Shown: positions 1 to 9,057 of the stretch, piece by piece
How the letters are laid out: each line of letters begins with the position of its first letter
Numbering within the stretch: the first letter of the stretch is position 1
NCBI RefSeq assembly: GCF_003315345.1
Contig: NZ_QNRO01000004.1
Coordinates: 124,001-188,000 of the forward strand
Direction of reading: 5' to 3'
Length of the DNA stretch: 64,000 nt
Source of the DNA: Marinobacter pelagius
Lineage (GTDB): Bacteria > Pseudomonadota > Gammaproteobacteria > Pseudomonadales > Oleiphilaceae
Translations under genes and position numbers: made by a program
Notes under the pieces: generated by a model
Databases searched by the model: none
Seen by the model: only the letters and a program-made list of their open reading frames with translations
Told to the model about the DNA's origin: nothing

Positions 1-3000
1 GCGAGTAGTTAGCCGCTCATAACGTCCTCTGGGTCTCAAATCCGACAACTGAGTGCCAGCTATCAGGAAATCGATAGCCTGACGATCAGCGTCGTAACGC
101 TCTTCAATGCCCCGACCGATTAGACCAGAACGGGTGGCCAGGGTCTCGGTTTGCCAGCCACCAGCCGGATTCGGGCCAAGGATGCGATACAGTTTCTGTT
201 CAAAGACGATATCCAGCTCAATGTCGGCGGGCTCACCGGTTATCGTCAGGGCGGGACTGGCAAAGGTCAGAACACTCTGTGCATGCCCCTCCCATGCGTT
301 TAGCCTATGAGCATTCAGCCATTCGGACATTCTCTCGTTTTCAATACGTCGAAACGCCACGGGAGTCATTGCCTTGACCAGTTCGATATAGGCAACTCTC
401 TCATTCTCAAACGCGTCATCCCTTTCCTTCAGGTCGCCCGAAAAGGGGCCGGCCCTGAGCCATTGACTGACAGCATCATCTTTGAGGCGATAGTAGGCGG
501 CCTCTCCCAAGACATAGGCCGCAAACCCCAATGCCGTAACATAACCGGATGCTACCGTGCCTCCCCAGCTCGCAGCCGCGGGTATCAACCGCCCCAATGC
601 TGCTTGAACAGCCTTAACCGATGACCTTTCAACAGCTCTGCGACCTGCAGGAGTTAAAATTCGCGCTGCTATAATATCCGCGCTGGTCGTCGTGGCCACA
701 CCAGACGCCTGGATTACCTGAGCCGCTCCGGTTCCCCAGCGCTGATGCAGAAATGAAGTCACGGCGTCACTAAGGATCAGTGCTGTGGTGAACATACCGG
801 CCAGCCAACCGCCGGCTTCGACGTGATTACGCACAACTGAATTGGCCAAACGGTCGTTCGTACCAAATTGCTCTGCAAGATTGGAAAACCATCTCGCTTC
901 CGTTTTCCATTTCGAGACTTCGAGTGCAAGTCTCCGGGGTTGGTTTGGGACCAAAGCAATAAGTTGCGCAGCACTCACTCCCAGATCTGAAGCAGCACTG
1001 AGAAAGCCCATTACATTCCGGGAATTCGGAGCATTCAGTGAGGCAAACGCCACCCCCAAATTCCACAAATCAAAAACCACCAGAATCCCCGGCAACCCCA
1101 CCGGGCTGGTGGTACTCTGATGCAGCCAGTGCCGTACCCTTTGGTCCTTGACGGTACCATCAAAAGCGTCAGCCTCCGCCAGCCTGAGGGACGCTCCCAC
1201 CGCCGCCCCGGAAGTCAGGGTCTGACCACTTTCATCCACAACCTCGAGCACCACGAACGCACGACCTTCTTCCGTGCCTTCCAGCTGGACCCGGGTGCGG
1301 CCTGGAATCGCCGCCTGGGCAAAACCCTCAAAAGCCCCCTGGATCCGGCTGACTTCCGCACTGAATGTGGCGCCTTTCCGCTGGAGTTCTTGCTGGATCG
1401 TCCCCAGCCACCATTGGGCTACGCCGCCAGCTATACCTGAAAAAGCACTGCTCGCAGATCTTGTCGCAGCGAGGACCGTGGCGGTATCAGGCCCTCGGGT
1501 CTCTGATTGGTGATCAGCCAGTTCCCGGACAACGTTGCCCTCCAGCACGCGCAGGCTCTGGCTTCGGTCCTCCAGGGCAGCAACCATGGCCCGGAGGGTT
1601 TCAGCGGTGGCATCGCCAATCCGGCATTCCTGCCGATTGTTGTTGAATGGCAGCAACATTGCCCCCACCGGGTGCTCACCCCGGGCGATGCGGAGCGCCA
1701 GCATTTCAGCACTCTGCTCCGCCTCCTCGTCAACTTCCTGGGGCAACAGTAGGGGATCAATGCGACCCGCGGGCAACGACAGCACCTGAAGGATAGACAC
1801 CGTCTGGTAGAAACCGGCGACAGCATTGCCAGACTCAAGGGCAAACAGGTCACGGAGCACCGCGGTCAAGCTCTCTGGTTGCGTATTCTCCAGCATGCGG
1901 ACAATCGCCGCCTGTGCCTCTTTCACAAACTCGCGTATCGCCCTTCGTTCAACGTCATACATGGTTCGGCAGAGACGGCCCTCATCGCTGTCATCCAGCC
2001 GGTTGTCGAACCAGCCACCGTCGATGTACAGCGGATTGTCTCTGCCGTCGGGAAGCACACTGCGCCGGAAGTTGTTATGGAACAGCTCCGCCGTGATACC
2101 GAAAGGCCGTTCCTTGATGTTATCCACCAGGGCCAGCAACAACGCGAGGGAGGCATTGACCTGCCCCACTAGATGCCGGGCAGACTGAAGAGGATCACGG
2201 AGGTGTAGAGTGAGCAGATGGCGATTCCGGAGTGATTCGAACCCATCGGTCCCTTCGGTAATGTCCGGGAGCCTGGCGCCGCGGAGATGGGTGTGACGCC
2301 AACCCGGAAACAGGGATGGTGTCTCAATAAAATAATCAGCGTCGACGCTCGCGTCGTCTGACTCAATGGCCTCACGTTGTAGCACCAGTGCCTGCTGAGC
2401 CGCACGTGCTTCCTTGCCCTCAACATCACGCAACCAGTGTCCGGGGCAGGTGTGATCGCGTTCGATTGCTTGCTCTCTTGAGCGCATCGGAGGCATGTCA
2501 TCCAACCGGCACCAGTCGCTTCCGGGATGCCCCCGATGCCGCTCCAGGAATGCCCGAACCGCTCGGGCGTCACGGCATCGCTGATTACAAAGTGACTGAT
2601 CCTTCTCCAGGGCCTGGACATAATCCCAGGACCATTGCGTCTCGCTGAACGCCAGCTGCACCTCATCCCAGACATCACACCCGAGAAGTCGAGCGGGCAC
2701 ATGGATCACGTCGATTTCCGGCCCGACAGGTGCACGGTCGTTCGCTCGATCCGGAGTACTCGCCCGGACTGAAGCGAGATCGGTGTCACGCATGACCGGC
2801 GCTCGATCCTCTAGGGTCATGACGGACACTTCACGCCACAGCCGGCCACGGAAAAAGACATAGATCCAGCCGGTGCGCATGGGCGCCGGGATAGCTTCAT
2901 CAAAGCCGCTAACCGGACGATTCCGGGTCAGCTCGCCGGCATCACAGAACAGCGTCGGATGTACGGCAACCATCAGGTTGTCCTGGTATTCCCGTTGATG

Positions 3001-3297
3001 CGGTTTCAGAGCCTGCGGGCCAATTTCCTCACTCTCGATTACCGGAATCACGACCTTTTTGCTGTCACCCTGGAGTTCCAGCACAAGTGACCGCTTTTTG
3101 GATGCTTCCAGATGACCAGCCAGGATGGGGCCCATTCGGCCGCGCCGGTCCGTGCACGGCTCCATGAGAATCACGTCTTCATGATCGCCGTTCCGCTCAT
3201 GGAGGCAGTAGTGATGGCCTGCGAGAGACTGCTCTCCGGTCAGTTCCAGCCAGAAGGTACTGGACGGTGAACAGGGTGGTGCCTTGATGGCTGACAT
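1..3297 (-). CDS. Large putative T6SS cargo effector, VasX-like (partial, runs off left edge)
   Basis: The frame stays open from the ATG at 3297 to base 1 with no stop, giving at least 1,099 residues; the C-terminus is outside the window. The N-terminus has no signal peptide. The first two thirds are soluble and charged. Hydrophobic segments appear late, around residues 730-755, 828-848 and 903-935, the last two rich in Ala/Gly. Large size, late membrane segments and position directly after vgrG and a DUF4123 adaptor match pore-forming T6SS effectors such as VasX. That function is inferred from context and architecture, as I do not recognise a catalytic motif. The gap to the adaptor gene is only 55 bases, so the three are probably co-transcribed. 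Any immunity gene would lie left of the window. Confidence 0.7.
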   Translation of the reverse strand, partial: MSAIKAPPCSPSSTFWLELTGEQSLAGHHYCLHERNGDHEDVILMEPCTDRRGRMGPILAGHLEASKKRSLVLELQGDSKKVVIPVIESEEIGPQALKPHQREYQDNLMVAVHPTLFCDAGELTRNRPVSGFDEAIPAPMRTGWIYVFFRGRLWREVSVMTLEDRAPVMRDTDLASVRASTPDRANDRAPVGPEIDVIHVPARLLGCDVWDEVQLAFSETQWSWDYVQALEKDQSLCNQRCRDARAVRAFLERHRGHPGSDWCRLDDMPPMRSREQAIERDHTCPGHWLRDVEGKEARAAQQALVLQREAIESDDASVDADYFIETPSLFPGWRHTHLRGARLPDITEGTDGFESLRNRHLLTLHLRDPLQSARHLVGQVNASLALLLALVDNIKERPFGITAELFHNNFRRSVLPDGRDNPLYIDGGWFDNRLDDSDEGRLCRTMYDVERRAIREFVKEAQAAIVRMLENTQPESLTAVLRDLFALESGNAVAGFYQTVSILQVLSLPAGRIDPLLLPQEVDEEAEQSAEMLALRIARGEHPVGAMLLPFNNNRQECRIGDATAETLRAMVAALEDRSQSLRVLEGNVVRELADHQSETRGPDTATVLAATRSASSAFSGIAGGVAQWWLGTIQQELQRKGATFSAEVSRIQGAFEGFAQAAIPGRTRVQLEGTEEGRAFVVLEVVDESGQTLTSGAAVGASLRLAEADAFDGTVKDQRVRHWLHQSTTSPVGLPGILVVFDLWNLGVAFASLNAPNSRNVMGFLSAASDLGVSAAQLIALVPNQPRRLALEVSKWKTEARWFSNLAEQFGTNDRLANSVVRNHVEAGGWLAGMFTTALILSDAVTSFLHQRWGTGAAQVIQASGVATTTSADIIAARILTPAGRRAVERSSVKAVQAALGRLIPAAASWGGTVASGYVTALGFAAYVLGEAAYYRLKDDAVSQWLRAGPFSGDLKERDDAFENERVAYIELVKAMTPVAFRRIENERMSEWLNAHRLNAWEGHAQSVLTFASPALTITGEPADIELDIVFEQKLYRILGPNPAGGWQTETLATRSGLIGRGIEERYDADRQAIDFLIAGTQLSDLRPRGRYERLTTR

Positions 3298-3352
3298 TGT
3301 TGAAGTTCCTTTTCTTAAGGCCCGCACATCCTGCGCGGGCCGATCCTGACAA

Positions 3353-3976
3353 TTAGCGGGAAAACCCGCGCACCGAGGCCAAGAGCCGTTCAAAGGCGGC
3401 ATCCTGCTCATAATTCAGGCCACGGAAGTCTTCCTTGATACCGACCGTACTCGACCAATCAACCTCGCCTCCGTGATCAATACTCCACATCAGCAGATCC
3501 CCTTTTCCAATCAGGCTGACGACCGCTTCAGGCCGGCACGCGGCCATCATCTCAAGAAAACGGCTGTCATAGGGGCGCAGGAAACACGGCCCGTAATGCT
3601 CCAGCTGAACCATCAGACTTTGCCGGAAGCCGGCCAGCGCCTCATCCGGTTCCCGCCCGGACACGAGCACCAGTACTGCTTCATCCGCCGCCCATCCGGT
3701 GGCGGCGTGCTGACAGAGCAAGCTGTCGGGAGTGGTCGCCACCACAATGGGACCGGCGTCTCTGTCCTGCTCAAATGGCGTTTGATCAAACAGCCAGCAC
3801 CAATCCGGATCATCGTCCAGGGTGTAAATCTGCCGGAGCACCTCCCCCTCTTCATACCTCGCGGCATCAATGATCAACAGGCAACCTTGGTCCCGGGCAG
3901 TCCGGTGACGATCAAGCATTTGTTGGAAACCCGGCAGCATTTCAGACATGGCTGGTACAGGGGCAGTTGCGGACAT
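3353..3976 (-). CDS. DUF4123 family T6SS effector adaptor/chaperone
   Basis: The 207-residue protein has the pattern of DUF4123 proteins: an early hydrophobic strand with LLIIDAAR at about residues 33-40, a middle region that scores a rectangular position (ACFL-type motif seen here as GPCFLRPYDSRFLEMM), and a C-terminal aromatic segment. DUF4123 proteins bind a specific effector and load it on the matching VgrG spike. Its start overlaps the end of vgrG by 35 bases and the large cargo gene follows after 55 bases, which is the usual VgrG-adaptor-effector order. The ATG at 3949 (MSEMLPG) is an alternative start. Family assignment is fairly sure; the partner is inferred from position. Confidence 0.75.
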   Translation of the reverse strand: MSATAPVPAMSEMLPGFQQMLDRHRTARDQGCLLIIDAARYEEGEVLRQIYTLDDDPDWCWLFDQTPFEQDRDAGPIVVATTPDSLLCQHAATGWAADEAVLVLVSGREPDEALAGFRQSLMVQLEHYGPCFLRPYDSRFLEMMAACRPEAVVSLIGKGDLLMWSIDHGGEVDWSSTVGIKEDFRGLNYEQDAAFERLLASVRGFSR

Positions 3977-6059
3977 CGCAGGTTCCGTCGAGCTTTCTTT
4001 GACAGAGTTGCTGCGCTGGCGCTCTTTCCGAAGCTGCCGTCAACAGAGCACTCCTGAAGCCGGGGGAGGCAGCCGCGTCCGATCGCTGGCTGACATCGGC
4101 AAGCTGAGCAGGTACCACGACGATCCTTTGCTCCCTGACCACTTCCGGCATCTCCGCCATCCGGACCTTTTGCCCGGAACCTTTACCTGGCGAGCCACCG
4201 GCATTCATCCTGATAGCCGCGCCTCCCATGGCAACGCCACCGGGGTCGATCTTCATAAAACTGCCCCCGGCCTTGAGCGTAATCTCGGCACCGGCCTCGA
4301 TAACCGCCTTCTGACCGGCCCTGATGTGCAGTTCGGTGCCGGACTCACTGAGCCAGGCGGTGCCAGCTCTCAGGTGGAGGGTGCCGGTTACGCTGAAGCT
4401 GTGGTCCTTGCCGGTCTGTTCGCGCTTTTCACCGTCCACGGTGTGATGGCTGCTGCCTTTTATGTGGCTGAAAAAGTCTTTCTCTACGGTCAGGTGATTG
4501 TCGTTACGGATGACCTCGGTGCGGTTGTGTTCGGTGAGCAGGTCCAGGTCTTTCTGGGCGTGGAGGTAGATCTGTTCTTCTCCGGCCTCGTCTTCAAAGC
4601 GCAGTTCGTTGCTGCCCTCGCCCTTGTGAGTTTTGGTTTTCAGGGTGGTGCGGGTCTTGTGCGCCGGTAGTTCGTATGGTGGCTGATTGGTGGCGTGGTA
4701 GGTTCGGCCGGTGATGATGGGCTGATCCGGATCGCCGTCCAGGAAGCTGACGATCACCTCGTGGCCGATCCGGGGTAGTGCCATCAAGCCGTATTGGCCA
4801 CCGGCCCAGGCCTGGCTGACGCGGAGCCAGGCGCTGCTGCGGTCATTGTTGTTGGAATAGCGGTCCCAGGGGAAACGGACCTTCACCCGGCCGTGTTCGT
4901 CACAGTGGATTTCCTCGCCCTCCGGACCGGTGACGATGGCGATCTGGGGGCCGTCCATGATTGGCTTGTGGCCTGTTCTCGGTCGCCAGGTTCTGTCCGC
5001 GGGCACCACGTTGAAGAAATTGTGGTACGTGGTGGGCTCCTGGCCGCCTTCCTCTTCCAGGGCCTGGGGTTGCTTGCCGGTGTGGGTGACGGCGGTGATT
5101 AACCACTCCCGGTTCAGGGCCTCGTTATCGTGGTCGGTGAGCAGCACTTTCGCGCCGGGAGTGAAATCCGGGCGGTTGCTTTCGCCGTCGCCGGTGGCGG
5201 CGTCGTTTCTCAGGGCGTCCAGGCAGGCCTTAGTAAAGGGCCGGCCACTGGCGTCGGTCTTGAAGCGGCCGGGGTAGTCGTAGTGCTGGTAGTCTTCGCG
5301 ATGGTTCAGGTCGGCCACGCCCTGCTCGTGCATCAGGGCGTAGGCGGGGTTCTTGAAGGTGTAGTCCTTGAGCGCGACGGACGCGGCGCGGACCCGTTCC
5401 TGGTACTTGAAGCGGAAAATACAGGGCTGGCGAGTACTGCCACCGGCCCGGCCGTTGTACGGTGCCGGCTCCAGTTTCGGGGCATCACCGTGGTGATCGG
5501 CAAAGACCAACGCCGGTTGCTCTTCCCCGTCCACGCTGCCGTGCTGGTAGCGGTAATGCCAGCCTTCTTCCGCCGCCAGCCTCTCGATAAAGGCCAGGTC
5601 GCTTTCCCGGTGCTGGACGCAGTATTCCCGCTCTTCCGGGGCTCGTTTCAGATCGAAGACCGTATCCACGATGCCTCGCTCTTCCAGCAGGGTGCGGATA
5701 ATGGCCTCGGGACTCTGGCCCTGGAAGATGCGGCTGTTGTGCATCAGGCCCAGGCGCCACAGGGGGGGCTGGAAGACAACTTCATAGCGGGTGCGGCGAT
5801 GACCGGTGTCGCCCCGGGCGAATTCGTTGACCACGCCGGTGCAGCGGCGCCGGGGCTGGCCATCCTGCCAGACCACCAGGTCGACGGGTTGTTCCAGCAT
5901 GGCTTCGGCGGAGATGTCGGGGTCGGTGCTGGCCAGTTCCAGTCGGCCCTGGAACAGCTCGGAGAGGCTCTCGGTCAGCGCGAAGGCGACCACGGCGAAA
6001 TGATCAGAGGGGAAGTCACCGACACGGGCGGTGAACTGCAATCCGCTTGCCTGGGGCAT
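3942..6059 (-). CDS. vgrG: T6SS tip protein VgrG
   Basis: This 705-residue protein has the VgrG plan: an N-terminal gp27-like region to about residue 370, an OB-fold/gp5-like region with GRVKVRFPWDR near residue 390, the DGDPDQPIITGRTYH segment near 450, and a beta-helix-type tail ending near 620. VgrG trimers cap the Hcp tube and are delivered with cargo. An AAGGA ribosome site lies 8 bases before the ATG. The last 80 residues extend past the beta-helix and end in a four-cysteine tail (CQRKLDGTCDVRNCPC). The adaptor gene starts inside its last codons. No core T6SS sheath or membrane genes are in the window, so this is an orphan vgrG island, with hcp about 56 kb away. Confidence 0.93.
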   Translation of the reverse strand: MPQASGLQFTARVGDFPSDHFAVVAFALTESLSELFQGRLELASTDPDISAEAMLEQPVDLVVWQDGQPRRRCTGVVNEFARGDTGHRRTRYEVVFQPPLWRLGLMHNSRIFQGQSPEAIIRTLLEERGIVDTVFDLKRAPEEREYCVQHRESDLAFIERLAAEEGWHYRYQHGSVDGEEQPALVFADHHGDAPKLEPAPYNGRAGGSTRQPCIFRFKYQERVRAASVALKDYTFKNPAYALMHEQGVADLNHREDYQHYDYPGRFKTDASGRPFTKACLDALRNDAATGDGESNRPDFTPGAKVLLTDHDNEALNREWLITAVTHTGKQPQALEEEGGQEPTTYHNFFNVVPADRTWRPRTGHKPIMDGPQIAIVTGPEGEEIHCDEHGRVKVRFPWDRYSNNNDRSSAWLRVSQAWAGGQYGLMALPRIGHEVIVSFLDGDPDQPIITGRTYHATNQPPYELPAHKTRTTLKTKTHKGEGSNELRFEDEAGEEQIYLHAQKDLDLLTEHNRTEVIRNDNHLTVEKDFFSHIKGSSHHTVDGEKREQTGKDHSFSVTGTLHLRAGTAWLSESGTELHIRAGQKAVIEAGAEITLKAGGSFMKIDPGGVAMGGAAIRMNAGGSPGKGSGQKVRMAEMPEVVREQRIVVVPAQLADVSQRSDAAASPGFRSALLTAASERAPAQQLCQRKLDGTCDVRNCPCTSHV

Positions 6060-6205
6060 GTCTTCAGTCCTTGAAGGGTTGATTCGGTCCGTTGAATCGG
6101 TGCGGGGAAACTAGCCATCGGATCCTTGATGGGTGGTCCCGCAGAGTTGGGAAAGGTACCAGTGCGTTTGGAGAAAATCCAGAGTTGGGAGATGAGATTG
6201 AAGAT

Positions 6206-6362
6206 GGGGTCAGATGAACAAGTTCATCAGACCCCTGAGTATGAGCTGACCCCGGCTTTAGCCGATAGCCTGGGGTCTGAAGAAAGCCTTCTTCTGACCC
6301 CGATTTTGACCGAGAGCTTGTGAAGTGAACTTGGGGTCAGATGAAGGTTTTCATCAGACCCC
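6206..6362. repeat. Cluster of three 30-nt GGGGTC palindromes
   Basis: This lies in the 338-base gap between vgrG and the importer binding-protein gene, where I see no gene. Copies are at 6206-6235, 6272-6301 and 6333-6362, each exactly 30 nt. Ends are GGGGTC and GACCCC, with an inner arm GATGAA/TTCATC (copies 1 and 3) or GAAGAA/TTCTTC (copy 2). Positions 7 and 24 are mismatched (A/A or T/T) in all three. They resemble REP-type elements mobilised by RAYT transposases, which is an inference. They may also end transcripts arriving from either side. Confidence 0.85.
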
Positions 6363-6397
6363 TGAGCAAGATCCCTGAGGCTAAGCGCCCAGGCAGG

Positions 6398-7546
6398 TTA
6401 CTCGATTGCCTCGCGCACGATCTTGCCGTCTTTGACCACGGCCAGGGTGGTTTCGGTGACGAAGCCGCCCTTGTCGGTCACGTCGGTGACCTCGTACGGA
6501 TTCTTGCTGGTCTCCATGTCAGCCAGGGCGTTGCCGATAGCGCCGCGGATCACCTTCGGGTCGGTGGACTCGGTGGCGTCCATGGCTTCCACCAGGCCGT
6601 GCAGCGCGAGGTAGTTATAGGCGGCCTCGGAGCCCGGCATCTTGCCGTATTTGTCCTGATAGCGCTCGATGAAGCTCTTGGCTGCTTCGGTCTCGTAGAC
6701 GCTCAGGGGTACCACGCCGATGGCGCCTTCTACCATCTCCATGCCACCGGCAACTTCCGCCACTTCGTCAATCTTGGCCTGGTCCATGACGATGAAGCCG
6801 CCCTGGAAGCCCATCTGGCGCGCCTGCTGAACCACCAGCCCGGTCGGCTCAGAGGCACCGCCAACAAACATCACCTCCGGATTCTCGGCGATGATGCGGC
6901 TCACGCCGGTGAAGAAATCGGCGGACTTGTTGTAATCCATCGGGTTGTTGGCTACTACCGTGCCACCCTTGGAGGTCCACTCTTTCTCGATCATTGAGGC
7001 CCAGATCTTGGCGTACTCGTGGGTGGCGCCCGCCATACCCAGGGTGGTTCCCAGGTTCTCCAGGGCATAATCGGTGAAGGCACGAACATAGCCGTCAAAG
7101 GTGGGCGGAATCCGCAGGGTAAGAGAGTTACCTTTCTCGGTGACCGTCGGCACACTGGTATAAGCCATGACCAGGAAGTTGTCTTCTTCGTTGAAGTCCT
7201 GCAGGGCAAAAACGCCGCCGGAGTGGGGAATGAAGATGGCCGGTACGTTGGATTCCTGCGTCAAACGCTTGGCGTTAGTAGCCGCCTGTGCGGGCGAGTA
7301 CCGGTCGTCCAGGGCCACCAGGTTGATGGTTGTCTTCTCGCCATCCAGGTCAAAGCCCCCGGCAGCATTGATTTCCTCGGCAGCCATGCGCAGGCCGGAC
7401 AGCGTATTTTCCCCGTACAGGGCGGCACCGCCACTGAGCGGGCCGGTGAAACCGATATTGACCTCACCGGCCATAGCGCCGGCAGTCATAGTCATACCGA
7501 GGGTTGCCGCTGCGACAGCCTGACCCAGTGCTTTTACTTTTTTCAT
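6398..7546 (-). CDS. Branched-chain-amino-acid-type ABC transporter substrate-binding protein
   Basis: This 382-residue periplasmic protein starts at 7546, where GGAGA sits upstream of ATG; a longer frame upstream has no such site. Residues 1-26 form a signal peptide ending GAMAG. The mature part begins VNIGFTGPLSGG, the classic start of LivJ-type (Peripla_BP_6) proteins, followed by ENTLSGLRMAAEEINAAGG. It would deliver its ligand to the LivHMGF proteins encoded just upstream in the same operon. The gene is last in the run, 49 bases after livF. Given the neighbouring acyl-CoA catabolism genes, the ligand may be an organic acid or aromatic acid, not leucine; sequence alone cannot settle that. 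Confidence 0.88.
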   Translation of the reverse strand: MKKVKALGQAVAAATLGMTMTAGAMAGEVNIGFTGPLSGGAALYGENTLSGLRMAAEEINAAGGFDLDGEKTTINLVALDDRYSPAQAATNAKRLTQESNVPAIFIPHSGGVFALQDFNEEDNFLVMAYTSVPTVTEKGNSLTLRIPPTFDGYVRAFTDYALENLGTTLGMAGATHEYAKIWASMIEKEWTSKGGTVVANNPMDYNKSADFFTGVSRIIAENPEVMFVGGASEPTGLVVQQARQMGFQGGFIVMDQAKIDEVAEVAGGMEMVEGAIGVVPLSVYETEAAKSFIERYQDKYGKMPGSEAAYNYLALHGLVEAMDATESTDPKVIRGAIGNALADMETSKNPYEVTDVTDKGGFVTETTLAVVKDGKIVREAIE

Positions 7547-7595
7547 TGTTTTCTCCTGGTTTGTTGCGCTCGTCGTTGGTTCCTGTCCGGAGCCA

Positions 7596-8303
7596 TCAAG
7601 CTCCGATATAGGCTTTGCGTACTTCTTCATTGCCCAGCATGGCTTCCCGATCGCCTTCCATGACCAGGCGGCCGTTCTCCATCACGTAGGCCCGGTCGGC
7701 GATCTTGAGAGCGGCAAAGGCATTCTGTTCCGCCAGCAGCACCGTGGTGCCGAGGCTGTTGATCTGGCGGATGGTCTCGAACATCTGCCGGACCACCAGC
7801 GGGGCGAGGCCCAGGGAAGGCTCGTCCAGCATCAGCAGCCGGGGCCGGCTCATCATGGCCCGACCAATGGCCACCATCTGCTGCTGGCCACCGGAGAGGG
7901 AGCCGGCCGGCTGGTTGGCCTTGTCTTCGAGAATGGGGAACAGTTCCAGTACTTCGTTCAGGCGTTTCTTGTTGCCCTCACGATCCCGGCGATGGACATA
8001 GGCGCCCATCATCAGGTTCTGCTGCACACTCATCTGCGGGAACAGCTTCCGGCCCTCGGCGCATTGCACCACGCCGGAGGAAACCACGGCGCTGGGTTTC
8101 ATACCATTGAGATGCTTGTCCTCGAAGCGGATATCACCGCCCGCCGGTTTGACCAGACCGCTGATGGCATTGAACAGAGTGGTCTTGCCGGCACCGTTGG
8201 CGCCGAGCAGCACCACCAGCTCACCGGTATCGACGGTCATGGAAATGTCGGTGAGGGCCTTGAAGCTGCCGTAGCAGACATCCACGTTCTCAAGCTGCAG
8301 CAT
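7596..8303 (-). CDS. livF: LivF-type ABC transporter ATP-binding protein
   Basis: This 235-residue ATPase has Walker A GANGAGKTT near residues 34-42, signature LSGGQQQ near 136-142, Walker B LLMLDE near 156-161, and the short LivF-type end. The start at 8303 is chosen because GGGAGG lies 8 bases upstream of that ATG; an ATG at 8309 and a GTG at 8312 are also in frame but too close to that site. It overlaps the end of livG by 14 bases. It should pair with LivG to power import through LivH/LivM. Confidence 0.9.
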   Translation of the reverse strand: MLQLENVDVCYGSFKALTDISMTVDTGELVVLLGANGAGKTTLFNAISGLVKPAGGDIRFEDKHLNGMKPSAVVSSGVVQCAEGRKLFPQMSVQQNLMMGAYVHRRDREGNKKRLNEVLELFPILEDKANQPAGSLSGGQQQMVAIGRAMMSRPRLLMLDEPSLGLAPLVVRQMFETIRQINSLGTTVLLAEQNAFAALKIADRAYVMENGRLVMEGDREAMLGNEEVRKAYIGA

Positions 8304-9057
8304 CTTCATCACCTCCCAGGTAGGCCTCGATCACGACCGGATTGTTACGCACTTCCTCCGGCGTGCCCTCGGCGATCTTCTCGCCGTGGTCCAGCACCAT
8401 GATCTTGTCCGCCAGGCTCATGATCATGTCCATCTTGTGCTCGATCAGGCAGACGGTCAGGCCGTTATCCACCATCTTGCGCATCAGGGCGGCAAAGCCC
8501 TCGGTCTCCTCGGGGTTCACACCCGCCGCCGGCTCATCCAGCAGGACGATCTTGGGATCGGTGGCCAGCGCCAGGGCAAAGGCCACGCGCTTACGTTCTT
8601 CCTGGGTAATATCGGCGATGAACTGACCGGCCACGTGGTTCAACCCGACAAAATCCAGGGCCTCCATGGCCTTGTCCCGGGCCGCCTTCTCCTCCCGCTG
8701 CAGGCGCTTGCTGTTGATCAGCACGTCCCACAGTCCGGAGCGGGTACGCAGGCGATGGCCGACGATCAGGTTATCCAGCACCGTCGCCTGCTCGAACAGG
8801 TTGGTGGTCTGGAAGGTGCGGCCGACGCCCAACCGGGCCACCTGATCGCAGGGCATACAGGTAACATCCACGCCATCCAGCAGGATTCGCCCGGAGGTGG
8901 GCTGATGCAGACCGGAAATCAGGTTGAAGAAGGTGCTCTTGCCGGCACCGTTGGGGCCGATGATGGCGTTGATCTTGCCGGCCTCGAAATCGACGGACAC
9001 ATCGTTGACCGCCGCCAGGCCGCCAAACATCTTGGTGAGGTGTTCTACCTTAAGCAT
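8290..9057 (-). CDS. livG: LivG-type ABC transporter ATP-binding protein with unusual signature motif
   Basis: This 255-residue ATPase starts at 9057 ([13 protein letters not shown]). Walker [10 protein letters not shown] is at residues 34-42 and Walker [16 protein letters not shown] at about 170-184, both typical of LivG. The ABC signature site, normally LSYGQQ or LSGGQ, reads ITQEERKRV at 150-158. That is not a frameshift because the frame and flanking motifs are intact. Its gene overlaps livM by 8 bases. In ABC dimers one consensus site can be enough, and LivF keeps an intact signature, so the pair may work asymmetrically. Confidence 0.88.
   Translation of the reverse strand: MLKVEHLTKMFGGLAAVNDVSVDFEAGKINAIIGPNGAGKSTFFNLISGLHQPTSGRILLDGVDVTCMPCDQVARLGVGRTFQTTNLFEQATVLDNLIVGHRLRTRSGLWDVLINSKRLQREEKAARDKAMEALDFVGLNHVAGQFIADITQEERKRVAFALALATDPKIVLLDEPAAGVNPEETEGFAALMRKMVDNGLTVCLIEHKMDMIMSLADKIMVLDHGEKIAEGTPEEVRNNPVVIEAYLGGDEDAAA

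Noticed and set aside
5130..6074. 314-codon plus-strand frame antisense to vgrG
   Set aside because: It is the shadow of the GC-rich vgrG gene, with Val/Gly/Ala-rich composition and no family motif.
6126..6323. 65-codon frame running through the palindromes
   Set aside because: Its codons come from the repeat units; no ribosome site and no sign of selection.
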